From NCBI GenBank assembly GCA_027422505.1, contig JAPQWV010000002.1, positions 28,684,501 to 28,748,500 on the forward strand: DNA of 64,000 nucleotides. Direction: 5' to 3'. The notes beneath the pieces are model-generated. The model was not told the DNA's origin. It did not search any database and saw only the letters and a list, made by a program, of their open reading frames with translations. The DNA comes from Craterostigma plantagineum. Its lineage: Eukaryota; Streptophyta; Magnoliopsida; Lamiales; Linderniaceae. Shown here one piece after another: positions 49,911 through 60,930 of the stretch (positions are counted from its first letter, which is position 1; every line of letters starts with the position of its first letter). The translations under genes were made by a program, and so were the position numbers.

Positions 49911-50409
49911 TTGCGATTGCCTCAATTTGGAACGACTTGGATAAAATCATCAGAAATCACATATAAGTCAATGGGTACTTGTTTTGAAATTGAAGCAGAT
50001 GACTCTCCAAAGAGGTGGAATATAATAAATCAAAACTCCTTGTGGTACGTTTTCGTATGTATCCGTCAACCTTTAATTTCTTTTTTATCTGATCTTTTCC
50101 CAGGTGTTTCATTGTCTCCTCCGATGCCTACGACTACTCAGTGGAGGGCTTAACATCCCGACAAGTATATGAGAAACTTTTTGATGAGTTGAGGTAAATC
50201 GATTCTCATCTTTCAAAGCATGTTAAAAGTGTAAGGAAATTATCTGCGTAAAAAGACAGAATTTTAGTACTGTTTGGTTATTACCAAATGAAAATCCTGA
50301 GATTGAGACATTGTTGTCATTAGTTTCATTTCACCCTGACACAGCTCAACTGAATTGAAAGTGCCACCCCAGCAACTTGTTTCACTTTACAAGGAAATGT
50401 GCAACTAAA
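49911..50409 (+). pseudogene. C-terminal exons of an unidentified gene, 5' part missing
   Basis: Three apparent exons (about 49911-50043, 50104-50193, 50346-50409) join in phase with GT/AG borders. They read FGTTWIKSSEITYKSMG, then CFIVSSDAYDYSVEGLTSRQ, then TELKVPPQQLVSLYKEMCN and a stop. The codon texture looks like a real protein end. However, upstream of 49911 the same frame stops with no acceptor site, and nothing further left resembles coding DNA. It is probably a captured or truncated gene fragment; the family is not recognised. Confidence 0.45.
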
Positions 50410-50592
50410 GATACACGCGAACGAGCCAACAAAAAGGTTGATGCTTCTTAGAAAAGCAAGCATATCATACACTTTCCCTTATTCTTCACTCAAGAAATAT
50501 CAATTCAAATAGCTATCAATCGATTGACATATACATATGTCCATTTATATAATCAACTCTTCAGGTTTTAGGGAAAAAGGGACCAAGAAAAA

Positions 50593-51477
50593 ATGCCCCC
50601 AGAGCTGATATCATCACATCATCGCCCGCTCGTCACATACACGACGAAATCCATCGCTCGCCTCTCGCCAAAGTCCCAATTCAGGAAAATCTTCCTTCGA
50701 CGTACGATGAAGATTTCAAGAACAAAGCTCGTCCCTCTCCTCGTATTCATCTTCTCCATCTTTTCCATCTTATGCTTTCTCAAGATCACCGTGGCTAACT
50801 ACTCATCTCAACAACCGCTAATAGTTCCGAACATGAGAGATCACTACTCTAGCCATAATGGCGATACTGCCCCTAAGTTTACAGGAAAAGAAACCAACTT
50901 TCTGCTACAATTCTTCTCCAGGAGAAACCCTTGTAAATTACTAGTTTTTGGAAAGGACGATCTTTATTCAACTTTCAACGCAGGCGGGCTCACTTTATTA
51001 CTCGACGAAAACCCTAGTCGAACGAGGAAGAGCGAATCTTCGAATGGCACAGTTGAGGTTCGTACGATAAGGTACAACACAAGTGCCTCACAAGCCTATG
51101 AGCTGCTTAAAGATGCAAGAGAGAACAAAGATTGTAATAAGCTGTCATGGCTTTCGAATTGCAGCTTGTTCCTGTCGAATATGCCTAAGCGAGTCTACGA
51201 TGTTGATTGGGATGTGATCTTAGTCGATGGGCCAAGTGGAGATTCGATCGATTCGCATGGAAGAATGGCCTCGATATACACGTCTAGCGTACTTGCAAGA
51301 AAATGTAAGGGTCGTAATAATTTTACTGATGTTTTGGTGCATGACGTCGGCAGGACGATAGAGAAATGGTTCTCGTGGGAGTTTCTTTGCGAGGAGAATA
51401 TGGTTTCTTCGAAGGGTAGGTTTTGGCATTTTCGAATACAAACGGTGGCCAGCGCTTCGGCATTCTGTACAATGTGA
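50593..51477 (+). CDS. DUF579 family protein (GXM/IRX15-like)
   Basis: This is a single-exon gene. DUF579 proteins are Golgi type-II membrane proteins acting on xylan or other wall glycans; GXM members methylate glucuronic acid. The upstream ATG (50593) gives 294 residues; an in-frame ATG at 50707 (MKISRTKL) starts right before the membrane anchor LVPLLVFIFSIFSILCFL and is the more likely start. Conserved pieces are CKLLVFGKDD, GGLTLLLDE, VDWDVILVDGPSG, HGRMASIYTSSVLAR and TDVLVHDVGRTIEKWFSWEF, ending GRFWHFRI. The last 13 residues after this are unlike the usual short tail and could follow a small frameshift. Which DUF579 branch it belongs to cannot be settled here. Confidence 0.8.
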   Translation: MPPELISSHHRPLVTYTTKSIARLSPKSQFRKIFLRRTMKISRTKLVPLLVFIFSIFSILCFLKITVANYSSQQPLIVPNMRDHYSSHNGDTAPKFTGKETNFLLQFFSRRNPCKLLVFGKDDLYSTFNAGGLTLLLDENPSRTRKSESSNGTVEVRTIRYNTSASQAYELLKDARENKDCNKLSWLSNCSLFLSNMPKRVYDVDWDVILVDGPSGDSIDSHGRMASIYTSSVLARKCKGRNNFTDVLVHDVGRTIEKWFSWEFLCEENMVSSKGRFWHFRIQTVASASAFCTM

Positions 51478-51915
51478 AATGAATGGTAAGAATACAGAAG
51501 ATCATGGCATCAGTGTATAGAAAATTTGATTATTATATGTATCATCCTTTTTTATCCAGTGATGTTATTACGTCAGTGTTCTTGGGCTATTTTTTGTTCT
51601 TGCATTTCCAGAAAACATGTCCATCTAACTGCCCGCCAAATTATCTCAACCCGTATTATCCTTTAACTCTGAAGGCTGCGCTACACTTTTAACCCACTAA
51701 TTCGATTAATTATTCTTTACCGAATCCATCTGCTGCATATGGCTCTAAAATGTTTGTAACTTTATTTATTTTGGGTAATCAAATTATCATGATTTAAAAT
51801 AGTTTGTAACTTAATTTATTTTGGCTCTTAATTTATTTGTTATAGTCATATTTTGGGTAATTAAATTATCATGATTTAAGATATCCTAATATTATCCTAA
51901 GTTGCAGTTCACAGC
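51478..51915. other. DUF579 3' region
   Basis: It includes a local duplication of TTGTAACTTTATTTATTTTG and ATTATCATGATTTAA phrases (about 51755-51880). No gene. Confidence 0.5.
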
Positions 51916-52437
51916 GAGAGCATCTCCAACCGAGCACCAATACGCAAAATTTGAGGTAAAATTACTTCAATCGAACACCAAAACGCAACCAAAAATGAGA
52001 TTTATGTTTCTCTCTCTTCGGTTTGACGCATCTTTGCGTCATGAACAGTTACTATGCGATGCATTTATTAATTTGCACTCAAGTCCCTTAATTTATTCTC
52101 TCTGATATATACGTGTATGCCATATTTCATTCTCTCTCATATGTCAGAAAAAAGCTGAAGACTGACTCTCTCATGTATGTCATATTTTATTCTCTCTCAT
52201 ATGAACAGAATTGAAATAGTCAAAAGAGCACCCCATATTCGATTTTGGACGAAGCAAATTCAACAAATCATCTTTGGGTAGTATTGAAATTTATAAAAAT
52301 TAGTGTGGAAATGAATATTACCAAATAGTCTATTGAGTTTGAGAATGAGTTGATCGGTTGGAGAAGAATTACTGCATTTTGAGTTTAAGAATGCGTTTGA
52401 GTTGGAGATTGCGTTTCTCGGTTGGAGATGGTCTAAG
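51916..52437. mobile_element. MITE with CATCTCCAACCGAG inverted ends
   Basis: GAGAGCATCTCCAACCGAG at the left faces CTCGGTTGGAGATGGTC at the right, and the internal flanks also mirror each other (ATACGC / GCGT). This is a widespread plant TIR-MITE type; the superfamily was not determined. No coding sequence. Confidence 0.6.
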
Positions 52438-53183
52438 CCCGCAAAAAAAAAAAGAAGTGCTAGAAAATGTAAGATAAATAATAATGGGGGTTTCACTTTG
52501 GGTTAAATAATAGAAGAGCTCGTTTAACATGTACGGAATTTTTGATTTTTCATGGGCTTTATCTATGGACCGAAACATGACAAACTGTTTATTAATAATT
52601 ATTTTGCAACCCATTTTCTAGGTTTATCTTACAAACCAAATGGAGCCTAAAGTGACGTGGGATAAAAACAAAAGCGTAAAGTTGAGCAGAGTCCCAACAC
52701 TTATCCCACACTATTTTTACATCGACATCAAGAAGGCACCTGGACTGCACAAAAGTACTGATTATTAGCAATTATAGGTAGACTAAAGACAATAAATTAG
52801 AAAAGAAACGACGCTTTTTTATGTGATATTATATTTTATCTACCACTTAGGAGTTAGGATGGCACAAGTCATCCAATATGTTCTTTGAGTCATCAATAAA
52901 AGATTAATAGATACTTTATTATTCAGAAAAGCTGCTAATAATTATCTGCCACTCAGCATCGATCGGAGATTGGAGCACCTTTTTGGTTCTTATTAATTTC
53001 AAGATAATTAACAAAGTGCTTGCCTGCAAAGGTGGTGGTGATAGAACTAATTATATCTGACTGAAGATACGATTTTCTTTGTTATCCTATTTTGATCAAT
53101 CCTTGTGTTTTGTGGGCAGAAGTCACTGACGTCTATGGATTTACCGAATATTTAGCGTATGGAAGTCTTCATCCACGATGTAT
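52438..53183. other. Intergenic DNA
   Basis: AT-rich, with no gene or repeat recognised. Confidence 0.45.
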
Positions 53184-53192
53184 TTTTTAAAA

Positions 53193-56100
53193 GGGAAGAT
53201 TTTAGTTCAGGCCCTCCTAAAGTTTCCATTTATCCGTCAGACCCTGTCAGAAATTGAATAAGTTTAAGAGACATGCTTTTTTGTAAAAATCGAGTAAAGG
53301 ACCCAAAAATAGAATTTGACGAAAATACCCGTTGCTCTTTTTTTTCCAGCGAAAGTCACGACATGCTTTTTTGGTATTATATGAAGCGTTACTTTTATTT
53401 CATTATATGTTACACAGTTACAACATATTGTTACTTTAGAAAACAGATACGTCAACAATATAGTGTTACTTTGCTACTGCAAAACGTTATCAACAGAATT
53501 TTTTTTCGAACTCATTTTTCTTACACTGAATCGAGCACAAAAAAATTCGATTGACCCATCCAACCGATTCGACATGTCATGTTGGATTCATTATGATATT
53601 TACGATGCACAAGGTAGAATTTGCTTGTCTAATTAGGGTGCAAATTCGAAAACATAATGATAAATCGTATCTAGATGTCGACATAAATTGCAAGTAATCG
53701 GTATAAATTCGAGGTACCCATGAGAAACGAGGTCTATTTTACCTTATTGAGTCAATAACGCCGAGATTTATACAGTTTTCATCCATTTTTTAGTGTCGTT
53801 TGTGATTTTCGTTTTATTCATTTCGATCAATTACTTGTATACAGGATGTGTTATTTACGACAAACAATGTGTTATTACCTTTCAGCGACGTGGTACTTCT
53901 AAGTCAAAATTTGTTATTAACCATAAGACAGTTGTTATTTTTTGCTATGTTATAAGTATTTCTTTTTTACACGATTTAGGGAAAATATAATATCCGTTTC
54001 TTGCAACTTAATCAGTATAAATTCGAGCTACCCATGAGAAATTGAGGTATATTTGACCTTATTGAGTCAATGACGACGTGATTTATGCAGTTTTCATCTT
54101 GTTTTTTAGTGTCGTTTGTGATTTTCGTTCTTTTTATCCCGATCCATTATTTGTATACAGAATGTGTTATTTACGACGAACAAGACGTTATTACCTTTCA
54201 GCGATGTGTTATTTTTGAGTCAACATTTGTATTACCCTGAGGACATTTGTTATTTTTGTGAAACTTATCAACATTCAAATGAAATTGACGATAATTTCAA
54301 CATATACGGTCATAGCATTTGCAATCTTAGCAATTTCTTTGATTTGGGTTTATCACATGTAATAATATCGATAGTTGTCTTGGTTAAGACCCATTTACAA
54401 ATTAATATTGATTTTTCTGTTGCGGATCTCACGAGCGCAACGGTGACGGGATGGAATCTTAAAATTTTGTCGACGCAAACAATAAAAATATCTGTAGATC
54501 GAAGCATGTTTCTAGTTGAAATTGAAGGTAATACACGTAGATTCGAGAGACCCATAGCCTTAAAGTTTCTCGCGCCATCGTAGAATTTCTCTGTTCGGCG
54601 GGAAATTAAAAAAAATTTTGGACAGTTTAATTTGGTACCCTTAAGGGTTTAATTGTCACCAATAGAGTGTTGTTTGTTATAAAATTACCGTCTATGCACT
54701 AGGGTTTCTGGATAATTTGTTATCGTCTATGCGCTAGGGTTTTGGATAGTCTTTGGGGTTTAGGACTTACGGGTTCGAGGTTAAGATTAAGGGTTTACGA
54801 CATGTAATTTTGGGAGAACGATCCATGACTTGTGCAGGTATTTCTACAACCTTAAAAAATTTCGGGTTCGGGGTTTAGGGTTTAGGGTTTAGGGTTTCGG
54901 GCCTCGGATTTAGGGTTTTGAGCTTAGTATTTTGTGTTTGTGGTCTATAAATGTTATTAGTACTTTAATATTGATGTTTGAACATGTTCGTGATGCAATT
55001 CATAATGTTATGTTCCATTGAAAGAGGTGATAGTCTATGTTTTGCAATGAAGGATTATATATTTATATATCTATTGAGATCAATATTCGTCTATTGACAT
55101 CAAATTTCGCTTAATGTGTCTTTTAAAGAAATGTGGTGATTAAACTTCATCAAATTATATATTTACATGAACATTCATATTAAACATCCAAAATAAAAGT
55201 GTATTTTTGTACGAATTAATCGAATTATTGACGTGGTACTGAACAACATTTATGAGATATCAATATTGATCAATGTGTTATTAGTTGAGTTCGTGTTGTT
55301 TTTTTTACCTAACATGTGTTATTATTTCCAATTAACGTAGTACAATTTTGAGAAAGTCCTGTAAATAGTCTCTGACAATTCTGTTAAATTCTCTGCGGTC
55401 CAGAACCTTCTAGAATATTCTCAATAAAGTGTTTTTTTACATGTATATGTGTTATATTTGTTGGGTAAATTGTTACTAACTTAAAAAATGTTTTAGTCTT
55501 GGAGAACGCTAATTTTTCTCAATTTCATGATTATCGACTTGCTTTTTTCTTTTAATATTAAGACTTGTTTGATTCGATTTATCTTATTTAGTCGCTTTTA
55601 CCTTGTTCGGCTTACCTTGAATTGATTTCTGAATGAAATTTTTGATTTGGGAGTGGAAGCACGATTCATTCGATACATAAAAAAATCGTCTTTATTAGTA
55701 AGACCCATCTGAAATTGAGGACGGAAAAACTTTATTCAATCACAAACGGTGAGATTTATGCAGTTTTCATCTGTTTTTTAGTGTCGTTTGTGATTTTCGT
55801 TTTATCCATTTCGATCCATTACTTGTATACAGAATGTGTTATTTACGACAAAGCATGCGTTATTACCTTTCAGCGTCGTGTTACTTCTAAGTCAACATTT
55901 GTTATTAAACATAAAACATTTGTTATTTTTGACTATATTCGTTATTTCTGACGATTAAAGCTGCAAATTAGATATACAAATCATACCAACGATCAAATTA
56001 ACAATAATTTCAACATATTAGGTCATAAACTTTGATATTTTCGGCTACAATCTCAACGATTTCTGTTATGCAGTTTTTTCTAGCTTCCATAGATCTTTTG

Positions 56101-56427
56101 AAGATTTTTTTTCAATCTCAACGATTTATGTTTATCATTTTCTGCTACAATATCAACGATTTCTGACAATTAAAGCTGCAAATTAGCAAAACAAATCGAG
56201 CTTGAAGTTTTTTTTTAAGAGGATTCGAGCTTGCAGCGAAAATTGCTCGTTGGAGAAGACGATGGCAAAGGCTTGTAAATTTCGCATCTGTTAGATATGT
56301 CATATCGCATAGTTTGGGTCTTTTTCTCTAAGACTTTTGAAAAGTAGGTCCTTAACTCTTACTGAAATTTTATTGGGGCCTGAACCCTACTTAAACATGT
56401 TAACGGGGCCTGACTGATAATTAACCC
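53193..56427. mobile_element. 3.2-kb non-coding MULE-like element (9-bp duplication TTTTTAAAA)
   Basis: Identical TTTTTAAAA lies at 53184-53192 and 56428-56436. The ends are GGGAAGATTTTAGTTCAGGC and, reversed, GGGTTAATTATCAGTCAGGC, both with TCAGGCCC 14 bases in. The interior has three direct copies of a unit of about 180 bp (about 53765-53950, 54090-54270, 55750-55935) built around ACTTGTATACAG, GTGTTATTTACGAC and GTTATTACCTTTCAGCG. It also has a telomere-like repeat. No transposase or recognisable captured gene was found. It is related by its ends to 3652-4505. Confidence 0.82.
54868..54902 (+). repeat. Interstitial telomere-type repeat (TTTAGGG)n
   Basis: About four units of the plant telomere repeat, with diverged TTTAGGG/TTCGGG units on both sides (about 54745-54945). 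It lies inside the MULE-like element. Confidence 0.85.
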
Positions 56428-56436
56428 TTTTTAAAA

Positions 56437-57029
56437 TGGTTTTCTACGTTTATATCAGAAAATTACAGACATATAATAATTCTTTTTCCAATTAATTATT
56501 AGTACCGAGCTACAAAGTTGTTTGGACTTTTTTAATATGAGTACAGTGCAAGCCTAATCACAATATATTAATATATTCATGTAATTGGGATTTGTCCTGA
56601 CCAAGGACATCGTTATCAATGACCACGTTGTTTCAGGTTGGGATCGTTTTGTAGGTTATTAATCGAATTGTCATTTAAAAATTAGTTAATAAAATATGTT
56701 ATATTTAAAACAAAATTAAAAAAAAGCCAGTGAAACCCGTCGTATGGACTTGAATCGAAAGAAGTCCAACATTGACCGACTACACCGTTAGTCTACGTTG
56801 AAGGATCCAATCGGTATCTGATAAATCTGTAAAAAGCGACTTAAGTTAGTGAAATTGTTTCAACGGTCAAGAAAGAATAAGAGACGTAGAACGACTAAGC
56901 CTTCGAACTTCCATAAACAAATTGTTGACTTTTCAACATGGGAAATGGAGCATAAGAAAGCAAATTGAATTCTTCCTCTTATGACCTAAGCAGTGACGAT
57001 TTTTGCTTCTTCTGTGCCTATAAATGTTT
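56437..57029. other. Intergenic DNA with a possible third tRNA-like relic
   Basis: The minus strand at about 56735-56800 has TGTAGTCGGTCAATG and CGATTCAAGTCC, weakly like A and B boxes. No gene. Confidence 0.3.
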
Positions 57030-57340
57030 GTAGGTTTTCATTGTAATACACCCCAAACCAACGAGAGAGAGAGAAAGAAAGAGAGAGAGAGGAGAGAGAC
57101 AGAAAAAAAAAATCTTGTCCGGGTGGATAAGGGTGAGAGCGGGTTTTAGTTTTACTGGGGTAGTTGGGAATAGGTACAAAAACATTACCCGGGTGGATAA
57201 GGGGTCTCGGGTTTGGGTTTAAACACGAGCGTTATTTTGTACGGTGTAATATTCTCAATATAGTAAAGCTGGTGCTCTCCGTGGAGGTAGGCGGTATTGG
57301 CCGAACCACGTAAAAATCTCGTGTTCTCTATCGGCGTCAT
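57030..57340 (+). mobile_element. Copia LTR fragment (R-U5-like)
   Basis: It contains a GA microsatellite (57062-57102), GGTGCTCTCCGTGGAGGTAG and GCCGAACCACGTAAAAAT, then CTCGTGTTC. These phrases are typical of the end of Tnt1/Tork-type LTRs. No partner repeat seen. Confidence 0.45.
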
Positions 57341-58286
57341 TTCGGTTTTATATTGTCCAAACAAAATAGTCGCGAGTCCAAAATCAACCTTCCGCTGGGC
57401 CCGAAATATTACCGTTCAACTCCAACACAAATCATGCATAAGCACAAACTGGTCTTTACACTTACTAAAAGACTTCACAAACCTTACTGTTCGAATGGAA
57501 ACTGAACAGACAACTCAAACTAGGCCAACCGTTAATCGAACCTCAGAAAGAGTAAAATAGAGTGAATTTTTTTATTCACCCCCCTTAAATAAATAAATAG
57601 AACGATCGCAACAATTTTCTAATCCAACTTATCGTGTATCGAATACTGGTTTCAATCTTTTATTGATTTGTATAGAGCAAAAAATTGATAATGATAAAAA
57701 ATATATTCCTAATTGTATATATAAGTTAAAAAAATTTCGATCTCTAAACCCCGTCAGAAGATAAACCTAGCTACCACTACCAAAATTTAAAATATTGTCC
57801 CACATAAGTATGAATTGGGTTCATCACGTTTATATTTTGAAGGCACGTTTTTTTTATGTTAAGATCTATGTCCTTCATATGAACAAAACAATTAATTTCA
57901 CGACACGTCCCTAAAATATAACATTCTACATGAAAAAGTACGCCTTCTCTATGCATGGCTCATCATGCTTTATTAGCTTTTCTATCCAAATAGGATTTTC
58001 CCATTGCCAAAATTAAAGATATGATCGTTCTTTTGTTACTAAAATAGGATAGAGAACAAACACAGAACAACCACACAATCGTCAATTACCCATAAATACA
58101 TCATCAATCTTAAGACATAAACAGTGTGCAATGACGATAACACACAAAGCAACCAAGACGACGAAAACTGTTACAGCACTGCATAAAAGTAAACTACATG
58201 GACAGCCATTATTATGCCATCACACTGTTCTGTCATGAGCTGATGGGTAATAATTTTAATTAATCGATCGTAGATCCATTAATTAA
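57341..58286. other. Intergenic DNA and SWEET 3' region
   Basis: No further gene recognised. Confidence 0.45.
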
Positions 58287-59558
58287 TTAATTGGCCGATC
58301 CATCTTTGTCTAACGGTGGATTCGAAGCCTTCTCATCCGCACAAAGCAAAGTGCTTAGCTTAACAATGTCAACAATCTGTTCATCATTCACTTCCGACAG
58401 CTTTGGTGGCATCTCAAGCTTTTGTTGATTCGCATTCTTATACATCATGTACAACGCCATTTGTAGAACGCCAAAGAAAAAACCTAACACGTTTGGAATC
58501 TGCGAAGTAAATAATAAACCAATTCATAATTTAATTTTTTTCGCCATATGTTCCCATGCATAATACATGTATTATTATAGGGTCATATTGTTTTACGACT
58601 AACTTACTGCAACGTTGTAATCTTTGATGAGAAGGCCGTAGAAGAACCACATCACCGCGCTAAGCGTGAGGAAAAACGATAGTAGGAAAGGCATGTATTC
58701 CACGCTCTTTGTCCGTATGACTTTCCTCTATCGAAATTATTTTATATGAAAAAATATTTCGCACAAAAACGAAATAAATAATTATATATATTTTTTTCCG
58801 CATGCATGTGATTGATTAGCTTACAAGTATGCACAAAGGGGCGACGAATACGCAAAGGGAGAACACGAGACATATCCATCCAACGACCATCGCACGCTCT
58901 GATTCCTTCACGAGGAAATGAGTCGAAAGAACGATAAATCCAAACCCGCAAATTACGAGGGATGCGATTAGCTTCATAGTTTGCACCTGCATTATTACAT
59001 TAATAATTTAAAGTTGGATGCTCATAAATCACTGTGTACTGTTTGTGCGTGAGTATGTTTATTTTTATGTTATACATTGCGTGTAGTACCTTTCCTTTCT
59101 TAGTTGCGTAGAAGAGATGGAAACAAATGTATATTGTCTCGATGAAACACCCAACTGAGTTTATTGTGATGATGAGCATAGTGTTTGATTTGAGAAGTGC
59201 GTAGTAAATCCAAAGCATGGCGCTGAAGAGGGCAACTACGTAGGGGACTGATTGAAAACCCTCGCTTGTCTTTTTCTTGTATATTTGATAAAAGGTTGGT
59301 CTGAAATTAAGTAGTAAATCACCTTGAACGATATACAGTTAATGCAATAATGTATGTTGCATTGATCAATATAAGGACACGTACATTGGTGAAAGAAATA
59401 CGATGAATGAGACGATGTTGCCTGCAAATTAAGTTAAAAGAAATAATAAACAAGGGTGGTGTACATCAAATGATGAGATGCTTCTTTCTACTGAACATTA
59501 AAAATTTACCAAGAAGTCCAAAAGCAAGAGCCATCATGTGCACGTTGAGAGCTGCCAT
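58287..59558 (-). CDS. SWEET: SWEET sugar transporter (clade III-like)
   Basis: SWEETs move sugars down a gradient across the plasma membrane or tonoplast; clade III members mostly carry sucrose. Six exons (59558-59510, 59421-59385, 59300-59090, 58986-58825, 58727-58608, 58499-58287) give 263 residues. Seven membrane helices in two MtN3 units are readable, with the helix prolines in [28 protein letters not shown] and YMPFLLSFF. The pocket asparagines are in ITINSVG and [19 protein letters not shown] and [10 protein letters not shown] fit clade III. The cytosolic tail ends [17 protein letters not shown] and on. No defect seen. The exact ortholog (SWEET10-15 group) is not resolved. Confidence 0.93.
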
Positions 59559-59671
59559 TTAGTTACGATATCAATGCTTTTGTTAATATATATTTTTTTA
59601 CTTAGTATCTTTATATGGAAAAATTCCTGTATTCGGAGTTTTATGAACAACTCTGAATAATCGTGGCAGCC

Positions 59672-59679
59672 TATTTATA
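59672..59679 (-). promoter_or_regulatory. TATA box (TATAAATA) of the SWEET gene
   Basis: It lies on the minus strand about 115 bp upstream of the ATG. Confidence 0.5.
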
Positions 59680-59778
59680 AAGATAGACGCCATGCATGTA
59701 TAACACGACTTGCTCGACAGTCGACAGCGTAAAGCACGACCATTATGTTAGAAAGAAGGATTATGAAAGCTACATCAG

Positions 59779-60921
59779 GGGGTTTTTAATTAAATAATAA
59801 AAAAAACAATCATTAACAAAATAAACATCAAATGAAAACTATTGATAAAACAGCAATTTTCGTACTCTGGGAGTACGAGTTACTAACTCGTATTCCAGGA
59901 TTACGAGTTACTACTCCACGCTGGCCTGCTGACCATGACATGGCTTTTCAAGTAACTCGTATTCCTGAAATACGAGTTACTCTTTTCTTTTTTTTTTTTA
60001 ATTTTAACTTATTTTATATTATTAATAATAAAATCCATCAAATCATAAAATCATCGTTATCTCGTGTAACATACATAATAAAAATCCATAAACGCATCTA
60101 AATACTGTTTGTTTCGCGACGATTAAAATGACATGCATATCTTATATTTTTCGAATATCGGAAATATATTTTTTATTTTCCAATAATAATTTATTGGACT
60201 GTAATTCATCATCTTCATTTTGTTTGGCAAAGTAGAACTGTAACAGACACATACAACAAGAAAGGGACCCGCAAAAACTACATATTATGGAAGAAAACTT
60301 TAAAGAGAGGCTCATACTAAAACAGAGCAAAACTAGATAAAATAATACACCACTATATCTACATAAAATAAATAAAAAATAAAAAATATTATTTCCGATA
60401 TTCGAAAAATATAAGATATGCATGTCATTTTAATCGTCGCGAAACAAACAGTAATTTAGATGCGTTTATGGATTTTTATTATGTATGTTACATGAGATAA
60501 CGAGGATTTTATGATTTGGTGGATTTTATTATTAATAATATATAAAAAAAGATACTTTCGAGAAAAGACGAGCACGACTGAAGTGGCTATACATACAAAT
60601 CTATTTACGGATCTATATGCTTTGATTGGAACTGGAAGTTCCAGAACAGGCGGCTGGTATACCACCATAATGAAACTGCCTTTTATTTTTTTATTAATAA
60701 GTTAAAATTTAAAAAAAAAGAAAAAGAAAAGAGTAACTCGTATTCCACTTGAAAAGCCATGTCATGGTCAGCAGGCCAGCGTGGAGGAGTAACTCGTATT
60801 CCTGGAATACGAGTTAGTAACTCGTACTCCCAGAGTACGAAAATTGCTGTTTTAAAATAGTTTTCATTTGACGTTTATTTTGTTAATGATTGTTTTTTTT
60901 TTATTATTTAATTAAAAACCC
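59779..60921. mobile_element. Foldback MULE-type element B (9-bp duplication CTACATCAG)
   Basis: The 1.14-kb hairpin is flanked by CTACATCAG at 59770-59778 and 60922-60930. The ends are GGGTTTTTAATTAAATAAT and its reverse complement, like element A. Outer arms of about 210 bp are almost perfect inverted copies and hold ACTCGTATTCC / GGAATACGAGTTA palindromes plus CATGACATGGCTTTTCAAG. The inner stem shares TGTTTGTTTCGCGACGATTA with element A. Non-matching inserts lie in the loop (about 60206-60340 and 60555-60665). It sits 212 bp upstream of the SWEET start codon. Confidence 0.92.
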
Positions 60922-60930
60922 CTACATCAG

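Noticed and set aside
54740..54945. A true chromosome end
   Set aside because: Only a few TTTAGGG units, unique sequence on both sides, and the tract lies inside a transposon with intact 9-bp flanks.
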